Assembly (NCBI GenBank): GCA_029204225.1
Contig: CM055104.1
Coordinates: 28,712,253-28,776,252 of the forward strand
Reading direction: 5' to 3'
DNA from: Diphasiastrum complanatum
Lineage: Eukaryota > Streptophyta > Lycopodiopsida > Lycopodiales > Lycopodiaceae
Length of the DNA stretch: 64,000 bases
A program made the position numbers and the translations under genes. This document shows, piece by piece, positions 34,690-46,870 of the stretch (its first letter is position 1; each line of letters begins with the position of its first letter). The notes below the pieces were generated by a model. It worked only from the letters and a program-made list of their open reading frames with translations. It did not search any database and was not told where the DNA came from.

Positions 34690-35594
34690 CCGACGTATTT
34701 CACACACTTTTTCCAGATGAAATAATCTATTTGCTAGGATCTGTCGATTATCTAGCTCAAGATTATATGCTACTCAAAGGGATGGAATATGGAATTCTAT
34801 AGGCATGACCGCTTCTTGGCCATATAGTAGCTGAAAAGGGGTTAAGCCTATGGCTCGCTTCGGAGTAGTGCGATAGGCCCATAGAGCAGCATGAAGTTTT
34901 AGCTACCAATCAGATCAGCTGGATTCGACGATTTTGGTGAGAACGCCACATAGGATTTTGTTTGTGGATTTCGCCTGACCATTGCATCGTGGATAATATG
35001 GGGACTTTTGCGATGTACCACAAAAAATCTGGAAAGGAGATTTGCTATGGTAGAGGTAAGAAAATGTGTACCCCTATCGCTGATAAGTTCTAGAGGGCAT
35101 CTGAAACGAATGATAACCTATTCATAGAGAAATTTTGCTGTAGAATGAGCGTCAGCATTGCGAGCAGCTCTTGCTTTAGTCCATTTGGTACAATAGTCCG
35201 TAGCTACTATGATATAGTGGGATTGAGTGTGTCTAGTAGTAGGACTAATGGGTCCAACATAATCAATTTCCCATTTTTGAAAAGCTTGATCAGTTGCAAC
35301 CGGGTGCAAAGGCATGTAGTCGGTCTTTTGAAATCGTTTGGTTCTTTGACAAACATCACAAGCCTTGGTGTAGGTGTGCATATCCTTAAAGAGAGTTGGC
35401 CACCAAAATCTGGCCAAGAGGATTTTCTTAGCAGTCATTTCGGAAGAGAAATGACCTGCTCCAACACCTTCATGAGTGAGGGAGATGACAGAGGGTATTT
35501 CACCTTCAGTAAGACAATGTCGAATAATTCTATCTAACCCTTGTTTGTAAAGTTGGCCTGCAATTAACGTATAAGGTTTGGTTTTGAGGACCAA
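34690..35594 (-). pseudogene. Gypsy integrase (copy B)
   Basis: The first 158 codons are open: the HHCC zinc-binding region (HEGVGAGHFSSEM...CDVCQRTKRF) and the first catalytic Asp in WEIDYVGPISP. A stop at 35118 breaks it. The same frame family continues with the second catalytic Asp in ISDRGTHF (about 35085), then [20 protein letters not shown] and further stops to about 34690. Confidence 0.85.
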
Positions 35595-35615
35595 CGCACG
35601 TTGTTTGGGTATAGA

Positions 35616-36480
35616 TCAGGATGGATCCATCTGCCCTAAAGTTAAATATTTTGTGATTTCCTTGGTCCAAACGGGTGTAGAGTCTACCTGAAATAAGATG
35701 GCATCGGGTAAATCATCGTTGATGCCTTGATCTGGGGTGGGTAGGTTAGGGATTCGAGATAGATGGTCTGCTAAAAAATGTTGAACTCCCTTTTGAACCA
35801 CGATCCTAAGCTCAAATTCTCGTAGTAATAGGGTCCATCGAGTGATACGACCAGTCGTGCAAGTCTTGTTGATGAGATATAGGAGTGCTTGATGATTAGT
35901 GAAGAAGGCAAAAAAATTTTCCAGAAGATAATGGCGAAACTTCTGAACCGCATATACCATTGCCAAAGCTTCAAGCTGGTTAGTGGTATAATTAACTTCA
36001 GTAGGTATCAATTGTCTACTGAAAAATTGGATTGGATAAACCTTTTTGAATTCTCCCAATTGGGTGAGCACTGCTCCAATGGCATACTTGGATGCATCGG
36101 TATGCACATGGAATTCTTTGGAGTAATCAGGAGCCCGTAGGATAGGTGCATTGGTAAGGGCTTCTTTGAGTTGATTGAATGCAACGCGTTGTTCATCAGT
36201 TTATTTGGGGACAACAACTACTTTGTAGATTAATCGTGTTTTCTTAGCGAAGTCAAAAATAAAGCATCGATAGTAGTTGGCGTGGCCAAGGAAAGAATAC
36301 ACTTTGTGGATGGTACCTGGTTCCGGTAGATTTTGAATGATGAGGATCTTTTTGGGGTCAGTTGTGATGCCATTTTTTGAAATGATATGGCCTAACACAA
36401 TATCGTGTGTTATCAGGTTTTTTGACAGTAACCATGGCCACTGGTTCCACTTTTGATAATTGTTGCGGAAAGGCCTTAAG
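35616..36480 (-). pseudogene. Gypsy RT thumb and RNase H (copy B)
   Basis: VKKPDN at about 36425 is followed at once by LGHIISKNGITTDPKKI, so linker is fused to RT thumb. Then come FLGHANYYRCFIFDFAKKT, a stop at about 36201, and RNase H (VHTDASKYAIGAVLTQLGEF, LEALAMVYAVQKFRHYLLE, FTNHQALLYLINK, DHLSRIPN). The palm with the polymerase catalytic Asp residues is gone. Confidence 0.85.
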
Positions 36481-36805
36481 TGGAAGTGCCTCCATATAGT
36501 TGAAGATTTGGATATAAAAAATGTCTGAATCTTCTGAGCAATTCTAAAATCGCAAGACATTTTCGTCATCTACAAAATAATCTTCTGATTCATTAGTAGG
36601 TAGCCATGCAACATTTAGCAACTGATCATTGTGTGGAAGAATATCAATAAAATTGATATTAATGATAGGGGTGTCTAGATCAGGAATTTGTTCGTTATCG
36701 GTCAGAGGAGTATAGGTACAATCATCCTGATGTTGAGCACAAGAATCGACATTCACACAATCAATGGTAGCTAAACTGTAACTCAAGTTTATGATATCAG
36801 TAGAT

Positions 36806-37342
36806 TCAACATAATGACTTTTTTCCTAGATTGGTATGGCTCAAATACTGAATTGGTGGTGGAGGATCCCTTGTCGTGAAACCGTGCAGGTTTGAGTTTG
36901 CCAAATGAATCAATGGTGACAAAAAACTGTCTCGATTTCCAAAGGTGACGCAGCCTTTGCTCCAGTCGTGAACGACTCGTGCATTGGTGAGCCATGGGTG
37001 ACCAAGTACTAACTCATAGGAATCGGCATTACTGGGAATATCAAGTACTACTAGATCTACAGAAAACCTTAGACCTCCTAGTTTGTTCAGCACTTGCGAA
37101 AGGAAACCAGTAGGTTGCACCACACTTTGATCAGCCATCCTAAGTTGACAAGTGAGTTTCGTAAGCTTGTCTCTCAGATTCCATTCTAGCATGAGGGATG
37201 TGGAAATGATATTGACACCTGAGCCACTGTCAAGAACAGCTAGGACTTCGCGATATTGGCGATGGGTAGTTGGGATTTTGATGTTGTCCCGTTCACTGAG
37301 TGGATTGGTGAGGTGTAATGGCATTTCGAGCAACTCATCCAC
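36806..37342 (-). pseudogene. Gypsy aspartic protease (copy B)
   Basis: This 178-codon open frame has MDELLEMPLHLTNPLSERDN, the active site LDSGSGVNIIS and VLGHPWLTNARVVHDWSKG. This copy keeps the catalytic Asp and Ser that copy A has partly lost. It runs on to the LSHTNLGKKS block, where the frame shifts. Confidence 0.85.
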
Positions 37343-37479
37343 GGTGGTGGTGTCAGTGGATTAAATCTGGTGTTTCCATTTGCCAGCATGCTTCCATAGA
37401 ACATGAAAAGAGAGAGTGACATTGGCTTGTAGTAAATCCCCCTAGACTTCAGTACCTTCAAGGGTTTTGCTTTCAAAAG

Positions 37480-37990
37480 GCTTGTGAGGTACTTTATGGG
37501 GGGTGGAAGATTGTTGGTCGGCATTGCGGATTTGTTGGCGATACTGATGATGCAGCCAAATTTCTTCAGATGGGTGAGGATAAACTATCGAGGTCAAATC
37601 TTCACTTGGAGGAATAGCATGCTGCTAAGTTTTGATGGGTGCAAGTGTAGGGGCTTGGCGTTGGATTTGTGCCTGAGTCAAGACCCATGCAAGATGAGTT
37701 TCAACTGGCAAAGTTTCTACTTGCACTGAACAGACAGGAGCAGCAGGTTTAGATCGAGATGGACAGTCTTTCATGTGATGTTCAATACCGCAATTTTCAC
37801 AAGCGGGGGAAAAGCAGAGTTTATCTGGGCAGTGAATATTAGGATGCTTACTTGCACAAATAAAACATCCATGTATTTTTGGGAGTTGATGCGTGGCAAA
37901 TACAGCTTGGTTTGGATTGTAAGCTTGGGCATTGAATCCGATGGTATTCGGATCAAGATAATGGACAGCTTGTTGTGGAGTAGGTTGGTT
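37480..37990 (-). pseudogene. Gypsy gag C-terminus with Cys-rich knuckle (copy B)
   Basis: Minus strand: QAVHYLDPNTIGFNAQAYNP, then CFICASKHPNIHCPDKL and CENCGIEHHMKDCPSRSKP (37876-37750). All Cys and His agree with copy A, so this atypical spacing is a family trait rather than decay. Confidence 0.75.
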
Positions 37991-37998
37991 AACGACAA

Positions 37999-38050
37999 AT
38001 ACTCATAAATGGGCTTACAAAACACATGCCATAGAGTTTTACTTCTATCT
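37999..38050. repeat. 51-bp direct repeat, right copy
   Basis: Partner of 33041-33091. It sits exactly where similarity between Gypsy copies A and B stops, so it may mark a recombination join or a trace of an LTR end. Confidence 0.65.
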
Positions 38051-38519
38051 TGAACCTGGCTAGTTTCCAAGCATATAAAGGAAGATTGAGACACATGCAA
38101 CACTTTGGACACACTAAGAATGGATTACATGTTTGATTATTCTCCTACTAATTGACTAATTGACATTTTAATCTTCGTCCAACTTTTATCCAGACCTACA
38201 GATTTCTTCGTGTTTTTACACAGTCTGCATAACTACTCGAAAACGGCTCACAATGTCGGCATTTTTGGGATTGTTGCCTTTTGAGATTTTCTCTCACTTT
38301 AGCTTTTTCGCAAAATGCCAGATGCCTTAAATGTTAAGAAAATGACTTTGGTGAAGACCTTTGTAGTTTTCACATTTTTTGCTTGACAGTTTACGTTCAT
38401 TTTTGCTAAGTTACAATTTACGTTTAAATCTGTAGACAGACTATTTATCACCAAAGCCACCAACTTGCATTGATCCATTAGCAAGTAATTTCTCAGAAGT
38501 CCTAACTGGATGGATGCCA

Positions 38520-39190
38520 GCACATTATAGCCAACTGGATGATGTTTTTGATGACCTAATTGCTTAATATGAATGGCTGCTCATATTTCTACTTTTAACA
38601 ATGCGATCAAGAGATCAACAAGTATTGAATAGTTAGCTCTCTCTCAAGCCTGCGAGCTGCGACACTCATGAGCATTCTAGCTCACTTCTTTAGAGTTGAT
38701 TAGAGATTGCTATTATGCTTACTGCTTATCAGCATTGCACTTAATTCAGATTTATATTTAACCGCTCAGAGATAGCTTAGGGTACTTGTTGTACTCATTT
38801 ACAACTTGTTCCGCAACTTGTTGTACTCATTTACATCTATTTCGCTTTCATATTGAATCAATAATATCTTCTTATTGCGTTCAGGTTCATCTCAGAATGT
38901 ATGTGTTTAAGTTTTTCTCGACTAATTATTTGTCTGACAATTCGATGCTTTATATATGGCTACGTAATCACTATAGTACTAATGATTTCAAAGTTAGTTA
39001 CTATAAGATCGAACGTGATTTCTATCACTATTCTTTTGTTTGAAATTGATAGGCGTAGTCATGCATAGAGAAAGAAGAAATTAGTTTATTCTGCTGCGCA
39101 CGATAAGTTTTTTTTTCTTGTCGTTCAAATTCTTTTTATTCGGATCTTCCTACCTTTTACACACCTCTTTCCAGCATGGTATCAAAGCGT
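38520..39190 (+). mobile_element. Possible LTR followed by primer-binding site
   Basis: TGGTATCAAAGC at 39177-39188 resembles the initiator tRNA-Met primer-binding site with one change and follows CCAGCA, a fair LTR end. The preceding few hundred bp hold short direct repeats (ACTTGTTGTACTCATTTACA twice near 38780-38840) but no coding sequence. Neither the left LTR end nor a second LTR was found, so this is tentative. Confidence 0.4.
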
Positions 39191-39489
39191 TGATTCTTCA
39201 AGGCCTAATGCTCTTATATAAGAGCGCAAGCTCTTCTACCTGATATCTTTCGCGATATCAAATATTCTTCAGTTCGAATCAATTTGTTATCAGAGAATTC
39301 ATTACCACAGCACAGTATCTCTCTTAATGTCAACAGACTAAAGTTCCAGGTGGATTCTCAAAGTAAAGTCGGTCTCAAATTGACGTGAATTGTTGCACGT
39401 GTGGTGTCGTACGTGTGGACGGTTACATTACGCGTGAGAGATCTGATCCGTTGTTGGATCAACGTGTGTACGGCTTGGATTTTATTGGT

Positions 39490-41136
39490 TTTAGCTATAA
39501 AAATGTTGATCGATCAAAATATAACTTTTGCTTGGTTTTCGATTTTCACTCCTCGTTGGGATATCATCGACAGTTGCCAAGATAGATGGCAAGCACCATT
39601 GCACAAACTTTTGGTTTTCTTCAGCTTTGAAGTTGGCGAAGTACTTGCTCGGTACATGTGGCCACCGTCCATGTCGAATTGATGTTGGGGCAGCGGCCCA
39701 AACATTATGCACAATTTCATCGATGTTCTTTTTTGTCTCGTTTGTGCATTCCTTCATGAGTCATAATATGTATTTCTTGAACAAATTTAAAGAAAGAATA
39801 TGCATGGCATCATACACAAAGTCCACTGAAAGATTAAAACCATACAGGTCATGCAGTCTCCAAAAAGAAGATTCCCCTGACAATCCTAAATCTTTTAGAA
39901 TTTGATCCCTACCACTTTAGGATGATGTCTTCCTTGCATTACGTATTCTTCTACCATCTCAGTGATCATTTGTTTGGGTGGTGGGTACCTAGCTTGGTAG
40001 CTATTGCCATCATAAATATATCGTCCAATCAAGCCATACCTGCGCGAGTCAAATGTGGCTCTTGCCTTGTCCCTTCGACAAAACGCTTGTCCACCATCTT
40101 TGAATAGTTTGCATTGCGCCAGATGATCCCCAGTAACCATCATCAATATTGCATGTACCATGCAATTCATGGTCACCTTTGTCGTGATGTTATCCCCAAA
40201 TATAAGATCCGGTGGGTAGTTGTATTGTACATCCAACCCGTTGCAAAAGAGAACTTCAAGATCTGAAATTAATGGCTCCAAAAATGCAACAAATACACCA
40301 TCGACGGTTTGCAAAACTTTCTTGCAACTTAGTGGAATAAATAGGACTGGGAGAATATCGAATTGCGACATTTTCCCAACATTTAACAGACGCAACTCTA
40401 CCACATAACAATCTTTATGTGTTGTGCGCGACGACTGGAAACAGTCAGTGTGCAAGAGTAATGCGAAATTCCTAGGGTCTCCCTGTCCAAACTGCACGCT
40501 AGAGTCAGTACCTCGATGCTCTCAATCCATACTTAGAAAATGAGCAAAAGATGCATGTAAGGATAATTACCTTTGCCATCTTTCGTTGGCTTCTAATCGC
40601 ATCGAAGATTATATTGTTGCCCGTCTTCATCCCATGAACTTTGAAGGGTTTTACATGTATGGGAAAATGCCGCATACGCTCTTTTGCAAAATTCACATCT
40701 ACAAATTATTGGTAGTTCATAAAGGGAATTTGGATCCCAAAATTCTCTTATATATTCTGGGTGCTCACATGGTTGTTTGCCCAACCAATTTCCCTTGTTA
40801 CGCCACATTCGCAAAAGTTCATAGCAGAATGTTTTACTTTTGCACAACACTTGTAGTTGAGGTCCAATGGGTGCATAATAAAAAGGTATTGTGCCAAACC
40901 CTTTGGGATTCTGGATCTTGCTCTTCACGTCTTAGTGGTGCAGGCATGTTGCCGCTATTATTAGGTGTGTGCCTTATGTTGTAGTGGACCTTTCCAAGCG
41001 CAGCTTGTCGAACATGGTTATAGTATGTGGTCAGCGGAACCAGTTGCTCACCGGCTGGTGTACGCCTTATTAATAGCTCTATGTGGATTAGTTTGGCCGA
41101 TGAAACTAAAAATCTAGCAAATTCTACTATATTCAT
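39490..41136 (-). pseudogene. Tnp2/CACTA- or KDZ-like transposase, broken
   Basis: Minus strand pieces in order: LTTYYNHVRQAALGKVHYNI (41136 onward), a frame change, FYYAPIGPQLQVLCKSKTFC and ELPIICRCEFCKRAYAAF with Cys pairs (40928-40593), a 72-bp GT-AG intron candidate at 40570-40499, then a 200-codon block to 39895 with GDPRNFALLLHTDCFQSSR, VLPVLFIPLS-like text, FLEPLISDLEVLF, YNYPPDLIFGDN and MMVTGDHLAQC, then YQARYPPPK. A further frame has DFQ.TLCMMPCIFF and VWAAAPTSIRHGRWPHV (39757-39491). The layout fits a large plant transposase of the Tnp2/Transposase_21 or Kyakuja-Dileera-Zisupton type. Several stops and shifts show it is dead. Confidence 0.6.
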
Positions 41137-43120
41137 TTTCTATTTAAAAAAAAAAATAAGTGTCTTTTTTGCACTTTTACTTCCGCTTTGATCGGAGTAT
41201 GCTTCAAACAGAAGCTTTACTGTTGGGGCCTGTGGTGATTGAGCACGTTCCACTTTAGGCAAAATTGGAATCCTTGAGACTTGGTTCCATAATAATAAGA
41301 ATTAGGCTGCAATATGTGATTTACTGTTGTACCAGTCTTTTGGGAATACTCTCTGTCATTAAGAAGCTGTGGCTGGAGTGATTTTGAGTGGTTCTGGCTA
41401 GCTCTGGCAAGTCAGCAATGTCTTTCAAACGCATCCGATGGCCATGTCACAATAGAGAAGTTCTTCTGGTTAGTAGCCTAGCTATATTTTTGTGATTGCT
41501 TACCATGTCTTAAATCGACTAAGAGAAACTTCATGTGAGACCGACATTTAGAATGAGCTGGGTCTTAATATGTATTATATATGAAGCTTTACTATTTTGA
41601 AACATAGCACTGCAAATATAAATAGATCTCAATACTGACACTTAGCAATAGAACTAGTGCAGAGTATTGTTTGATATTATTCTTGAGTGCGTAATCAGGG
41701 ATCAAATTTAGTCCTTGTTGGTGAGTTGCACACCAAAGAGCTGCATGATTTCTTCATACTGCATTCACTAGTGATATATTAGCATTCTTCCAAACGCTAA
41801 TAGGTGGTACAATTAGAGACGTTTCTTTACCACATTCATGAAATACTGGGAAGAGATCAGACAACTACTTAAGGACTATAGCATAAAGCTCATGAAGGTT
41901 GCAACAAAATTCACAGATTTAGATTATTAGATCTGAGATTATAGCACAACTATGTTCCCCTCTAATATTTTGGTCATATAGTTTGCCAGAATACTTTAGG
42001 GAGAAGATGCAACAAATCAGCTAACTATGACATGAACATAGCTTTCTACATAACACTCTTTGTACAGTGACAGTTACACATATTTCACTTGATTGCATTA
42101 TGCATCTTAGACTTGCAATCAGCCATCCTTTAAACAATACACTGTACCTACATAGCTGATGAAGGTTAAAAGGTTTAAAATCAAACTATCTTCCAATTAT
42201 ATACAGGCGCCATTTCTTTCATCATGATAACCTTTTTTGTTACTTGGTTTGGAAGAAAAAAAGGCAATCAAGGTGGAATGTCAAGGAAAAGAAGGGCCTC
42301 TGAAGGAAACATGCACAACATGATCATAGTGATAGGTGATGGCTTAAAAAATGTATGCCAAGGGTGTCAATGCTTCAAAACTGACTGAAAAGAATTATGC
42401 AACAAGTCTCATGACCTCCATATTCTGATGTAGAGATGTTTAATGAGCATCAGCTAGCAAATCAAAGATGACACGATATACTAATAGCTAGACTTCTAGA
42501 AATAGTAGTAAATTGACAAGAGTTACTTCTCTTAGGACCTAAAAGTCTTGAATAATCACAAAGCCCTGATGCATTACTCGAATCTTATAGCTTGACAACA
42601 TCGCCCAGAGCAACAAGCTATCTCTCGCAGGAACGCTTCCAACTCAAAGATCAATGGACGATTGACTGGCTTCAAAAGAAAGCAAACATCAATAAAATTT
42701 AAATAATGCACTTACTCTGATGCGCAGTACTCTCCACACAGCAAAAAAAGCAGATGTCTCCTGCACACAAATGTCAATGAAGAACGTACGCATGATGCGC
42801 ACTGTGACAATCATTGATCTAGCACAAAAAGTAGTCTTCGCATGCACAAATGTGGATGTGGATGGAGAACAGCTCGCACGATCACTCCCAGCAGCATGCA
42901 CACCCCAATACACCCCAATAGACAAGCGTTCATGGACGAAGAAGCAGGAGCACGTGATGAACAGAGCATGCGATGAAAGAGAGGAAGACAGAGAGGAAGA
43001 CGAAGCTAGAGAACAGAGCAAAGTTAGCGCGAAAATTTTTTGGTCCTAATTAATGCAACTGTCATGCCAGTCATTCAAGTCGATAGATTGTTAGCTTAGT
43101 TGGATGGGTTGCTATTTGTC
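41137..43120. other. Unassigned region
   Basis: Only AT-rich sequence with short ORFs. Near 42690-43050 both strands are open for about 110 codons, which reflects local composition; no domain is seen. Confidence 0.5.
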
Positions 43121-43121
43121 G

Positions 43122-43262
43122 TTTTTTTTTTTTTTTTGTGGGGGAGAAGGCCCTGCCCGAGGACCTTCCGTCTTGGGAGGGCCATTGCCCGAGGGCGGGA
43201 GCCCGAGGCCATGGCCTGAACTGCATGGGAAGGCCTGAGGGCCCGGGCCTTCCCCTGCGTAA
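43122..43262. repeat. T-tract and GC-rich block with inverted symmetry
   Basis: A pure T run (about 17) is followed by about 120 bp very rich in G+C. Its ends are near-inverted: GAAGGCCCTGCCC at about 43147 against GGGCCCGGGCCTTCCCC at about 43239. It stands out from AT-rich flanks on both sides. Confidence 0.55.
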
Positions 43263-43309
43263 TGCTCAGTGCAAATTCTTGCATAATGCACTAGTATTCT
43301 AGTTGTCAG

Positions 43310-43599
43310 ATTGATCGTCCCTGCAGAACATGCTACAAATCCAGCTGTCACAGCGCATTCTGTAGATCATGTCATTACCAAATCTCTTCCTGAAAATTCT
43401 ATGGGAGGAGATGCTTCCAAAATACAAACGAACAATCATTTGTTGCTTCTGACCGTAGTTCTTTGTCGTAGTTTGCTGATTTTGTTCACGTGGCAACTTC
43501 CTCATGCCAGCTTGAACCAAGCCCATTTTTTAGGCTTTCAACGAGCCATGTCAAATTATCGAGTTATTGGAATATCATTGAGCACCTAGTTCAATGGAA
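43310..43599. other. Unassigned spacer
   Basis: ORFs overlap on both strands (43311-43589 plus; 43299-43526 minus) without recognisable features. Confidence 0.35.
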
Positions 43600-45980
43600 A
43601 CGATTCTCTTAGTCACCTATTGTTAAGAGACACTATGGGGCAATTTCGATTTATAAGGGTGAAAATTGAGCTATCTTGGGTTATGGACATCAAATTTGTT
43701 CTATCTCAGGTGATGTGATTCAATGCCACTAATAGAGAGTCAAACTCAATCAATCTGAATGTACTGCACTTGATATTGGTTTAATTTGATCACTCAATTA
43801 GCCATGCCAAGTGACAATGGTCAAAATTGCATGGTAGGCATCCAATTTGAGCTATTTGACTGTCCTAAACTCAAGAGTTCTCTAATTTGGTCACTGAATG
43901 GGCAATTTTAATTTGAGTTGTCTGAATTTCAAAAGCTCAAGATCTCAAAAGCTATTTGAAAGCTCAAAAGCCCAAGATTGACTTTTTTGAGTGATGACAT
44001 CAAGTTTGTGCTATCTCAAGTGGTAGACATTAGTTTCAGCTATCTCAAGTGATAGGGACCAATTCTATCCATGAGAGATTGAACTCGAGTAATTGGAATG
44101 TTCTAAAGTTGAGATTGGTTGAGTTTAGTTACTCAATGATCTATGTTCAATGACAAGAACAAAAATCACAGCATTTTACTCCAAATGTGAGCTATTTCGA
44201 CCAATGTACGTGAATGTCCCCCACACTCGAGATTCCTCTAATTTAAACACTCAATGTCAAGTGACGAGTGACAAGGAACAAAATTGAGATTTCTTGCATG
44301 GGCATCAGATCGAAGTTATGTCAAATGATAAACATCAACTTTGGGCTATGTCAAATAGTAGGGACCATTTGATCGACAAGAATCAAACTTGAGAAATCTA
44401 AACCTATTATTAAGAGACATTTTGAGACGAATTCAAGTGATAAGGGCCCAAAATTGAGCTATCTCGAGTCATGGACATCAAAGTTGAGCTATCTCATGTG
44501 ATATGTGTCAAAATTCCAATGACAAAGAGTCAAAATTAAGCAATTTGAATATATTGAGATTGGTTGGATCACCCAATGAGCCATTTCAAATGATAATGAC
44601 CAAAATCATATGTTAGACATCCATTTTGAGCTATCTTGAGTCAAAGACAAATAGGGGACATCAAATTTGAGCTATCTTTATAGATAGGAGACAATCCCAT
44701 CTATAAGGGGCCAAAACGTATTGTCCTAAACTTAAAATTAATCAAGATCAGTCACTCAATCACTTAGATCACATGCATATGAGTTATCTCATATGGTTGG
44801 GGTCAAATCCATTGATAAGGGGTCAAAGGCGACAAATCTTAATATACTGGACTTGAAACCGATTGAGTCTAGTTGATTGATCAGCCATGTGGATTGATAA
44901 GCACCAAGACCACACGTTAGGCATCTAATTTGAGCTATGTGGAGTGATAAACACCAAATTCGAGCTATTCCATATCTTGAAGTCAAAATTCTGCTAATTT
45001 CATCACTAAATGGACATCACCAAAAGTGAGCTATCCCACAAGATGCTATGTCAAGTGATATGGACCAAAATCAAGTAAGAAACTTGAGCTATATCAACAT
45101 GCACACGATGGTAAGTAGGGCTCTTTGAGCTGGTGAGCGCGATATGGTGAACAAAGAAAGGAGGACGGGTAGGGGGAGGAAAATAGCATGCCAAATTACC
45201 CATTAATGCACATGGGGCTCCTTAATGGCTAGGTCGGTGGCTTGTCCATGGCACTTGCCCCCCATTTGGCCCTAGGCTCTTATTAGGTAACCACCATTTG
45301 ACAGTAGGCAATAGGAGCTGCCAACCTCACCTATACATGATGTTTCTGTAGGTAATCAAGTCGTGTCGTTGAATTTAAAAAATTTCACATTGCTTCACGC
45401 CAATTCTCAGCACTTCGCTTTCCTTCATTATTGTGAATGCTGAATCATTCCAAATCATCAATGAATCTCATTTTTTGAGTTTTCGATCAAAACCGGGTAC
45501 AATCTTTGGAATATTCTATTGCATCCGTATTCCATCAAGATGAATCAACCTGAATGTTCCAAAACAGAGATTGGTTGCATTTGATGAGCCATGTCTAGTG
45601 ATAAGCACCAAACTCATAGCATAAATGACAAATGTGAGCTATTGGGAGTGATAGACATCTAAATTGAGAAATGTGGACAATATCCTAAACAGAATATTCC
45701 TTTAGATATTTGACCACTTAATGGGCAATTTTGAGCGATCAAGTCCAAAATTGAGCTATCATGAGTAATAGACTTCAAATTTGACCAATCTCATGTCGAG
45801 CTTCAGTATAAATCACAATGACTAGACTGAACTTTAGAATGTTTGAATTTGATTGGTTGATGATTCATCTCAACTAATAATGGTCAAAAGTACTTGCTAC
45901 AAACTAAATCCAAGCTGTATTAAGTTGCATGCATGAAAATTGAGCTATGAGATTGTCCCTTGCTAAATATTCAGCTGATT
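43600..45980. repeat. Diverged long repeat field (TTGAGCTATCT motif)
   Basis: GAGCTATyTyrAGTGATAG and CATCAAATTTGAGCTA recur about 25 times, mixed with TTGAGATTGGTTG, CACTCAATGAGCCATG and GATAAGGACCAAAATCA. These larger blocks come round every 350-450 bp, suggesting a higher-order unit. An interruption at about 45110-45540 (GC-richer, AGGTAGGGGGAGGA region) splits the field. Confidence 0.8.
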
Positions 45981-46009
45981 TCATTCACTCTTGAGTGGTG
46001 TGGACTCTT

Positions 46010-46870
46010 CATCACTACAGTAACCACAATATAGATTGTTGATGCCTCTTGGTAGCCTCTTGGTACAACACATCCTTTATGTCCAACTACAAATATTAAC
46101 CACAATGTAGATTACAGATGTTTCTTGCATCCTTGACGTGTTGTTGCTTTATGTCGAGCTTCAATATAAACCACAATATGGATTGTTGATGCTTCCTTGT
46201 ACAACACATCTTTGATGTGTTGCTACTTTTTGTCGACCTTTAATATGAACCACAATACGGATTGTTGATCCTTTTTGGTACAACACATCTTTGGTGTGTT
46301 GTTCTTCAGTATATACCATAGTATGGATTGTTGATGCTTCCTTGTACGCTTCCTTGTACAACACATCTTTGATGTGTTGCTACTTTTTGTCAAGATTCAA
46401 TATGAGCCACACTATATTGGATTGATGATGCTATGGGTACAACACATATCTAGTCTATTGTTGCTTTATGTCGAGCTTCAATATAGACCATAATAACCAT
46501 AGTAGAGATCGTAGATGCTTCTTGGTACAACGCATCTTTGGCGTCTTGATGAACCACAGTATGGATTGCTAATGCTTCTTGGTACAACACATCAAATGCT
46601 TCTTGGTACAATACATCCTTGATGTGTTGATGTTTTATGGCGAGCTTCAATATAAATCACAAAATGGATTGTTGATGCTTCTTGGTAGAACATGACTTTA
46701 ATGTGTTGCTGCTTTCTGTTGAGCTTCAGTATAAACCATATTATGAATTTTTGATGCTTCCCGGCACAACAAATCCTCAATGTATTGCCACTGCTTTTTT
46801 TTAACTTCAGTGCAGTTGATAATGTGGCTTGCTGACATTTCTTGGTACAACAATCCTCTGGTATGGGATC
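46010..46870. repeat. Tandem repeat field (GTTGATGCTTCTTGGTACAA motif)
   Basis: About ten diverged units carry GATTGTTGATGCTTCTTGG, ACAACACATCTTTGATGTGTTG and TCGAGCTTCAATATAAACCA. Starts near 46034, 46181, 46260, 46326, 46420, 46507, 46564, 46667 and 46745 give spacings of roughly 60-150 bp. ACACATC-n-GATGTGT inside the unit is a small inverted repeat. Minus-strand ORFs across it (YQEASTIHTMVY-like) are repeat artefacts. Confidence 0.85.

Larger units (their letters stand above)
34690..38000 (-). mobile_element. Ty3/Gypsy retrotransposon B, internally deleted
   Basis: Same family as the element at 480-3990, opposite strand. Order: gag C-terminus with Cys-rich knuckle, protease, linker, a deletion that removes the RT palm, RT thumb, RNase H and integrase. 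The gag N-terminus is missing; similarity to copy A starts at about 37993. No LTRs were identified with confidence. Confidence 0.85.

Noticed and set aside
42689-43049. Overlapping 110-codon ORFs on both strands
   Set aside because: Both strands being open reflects composition; neither has a domain or a clear context.
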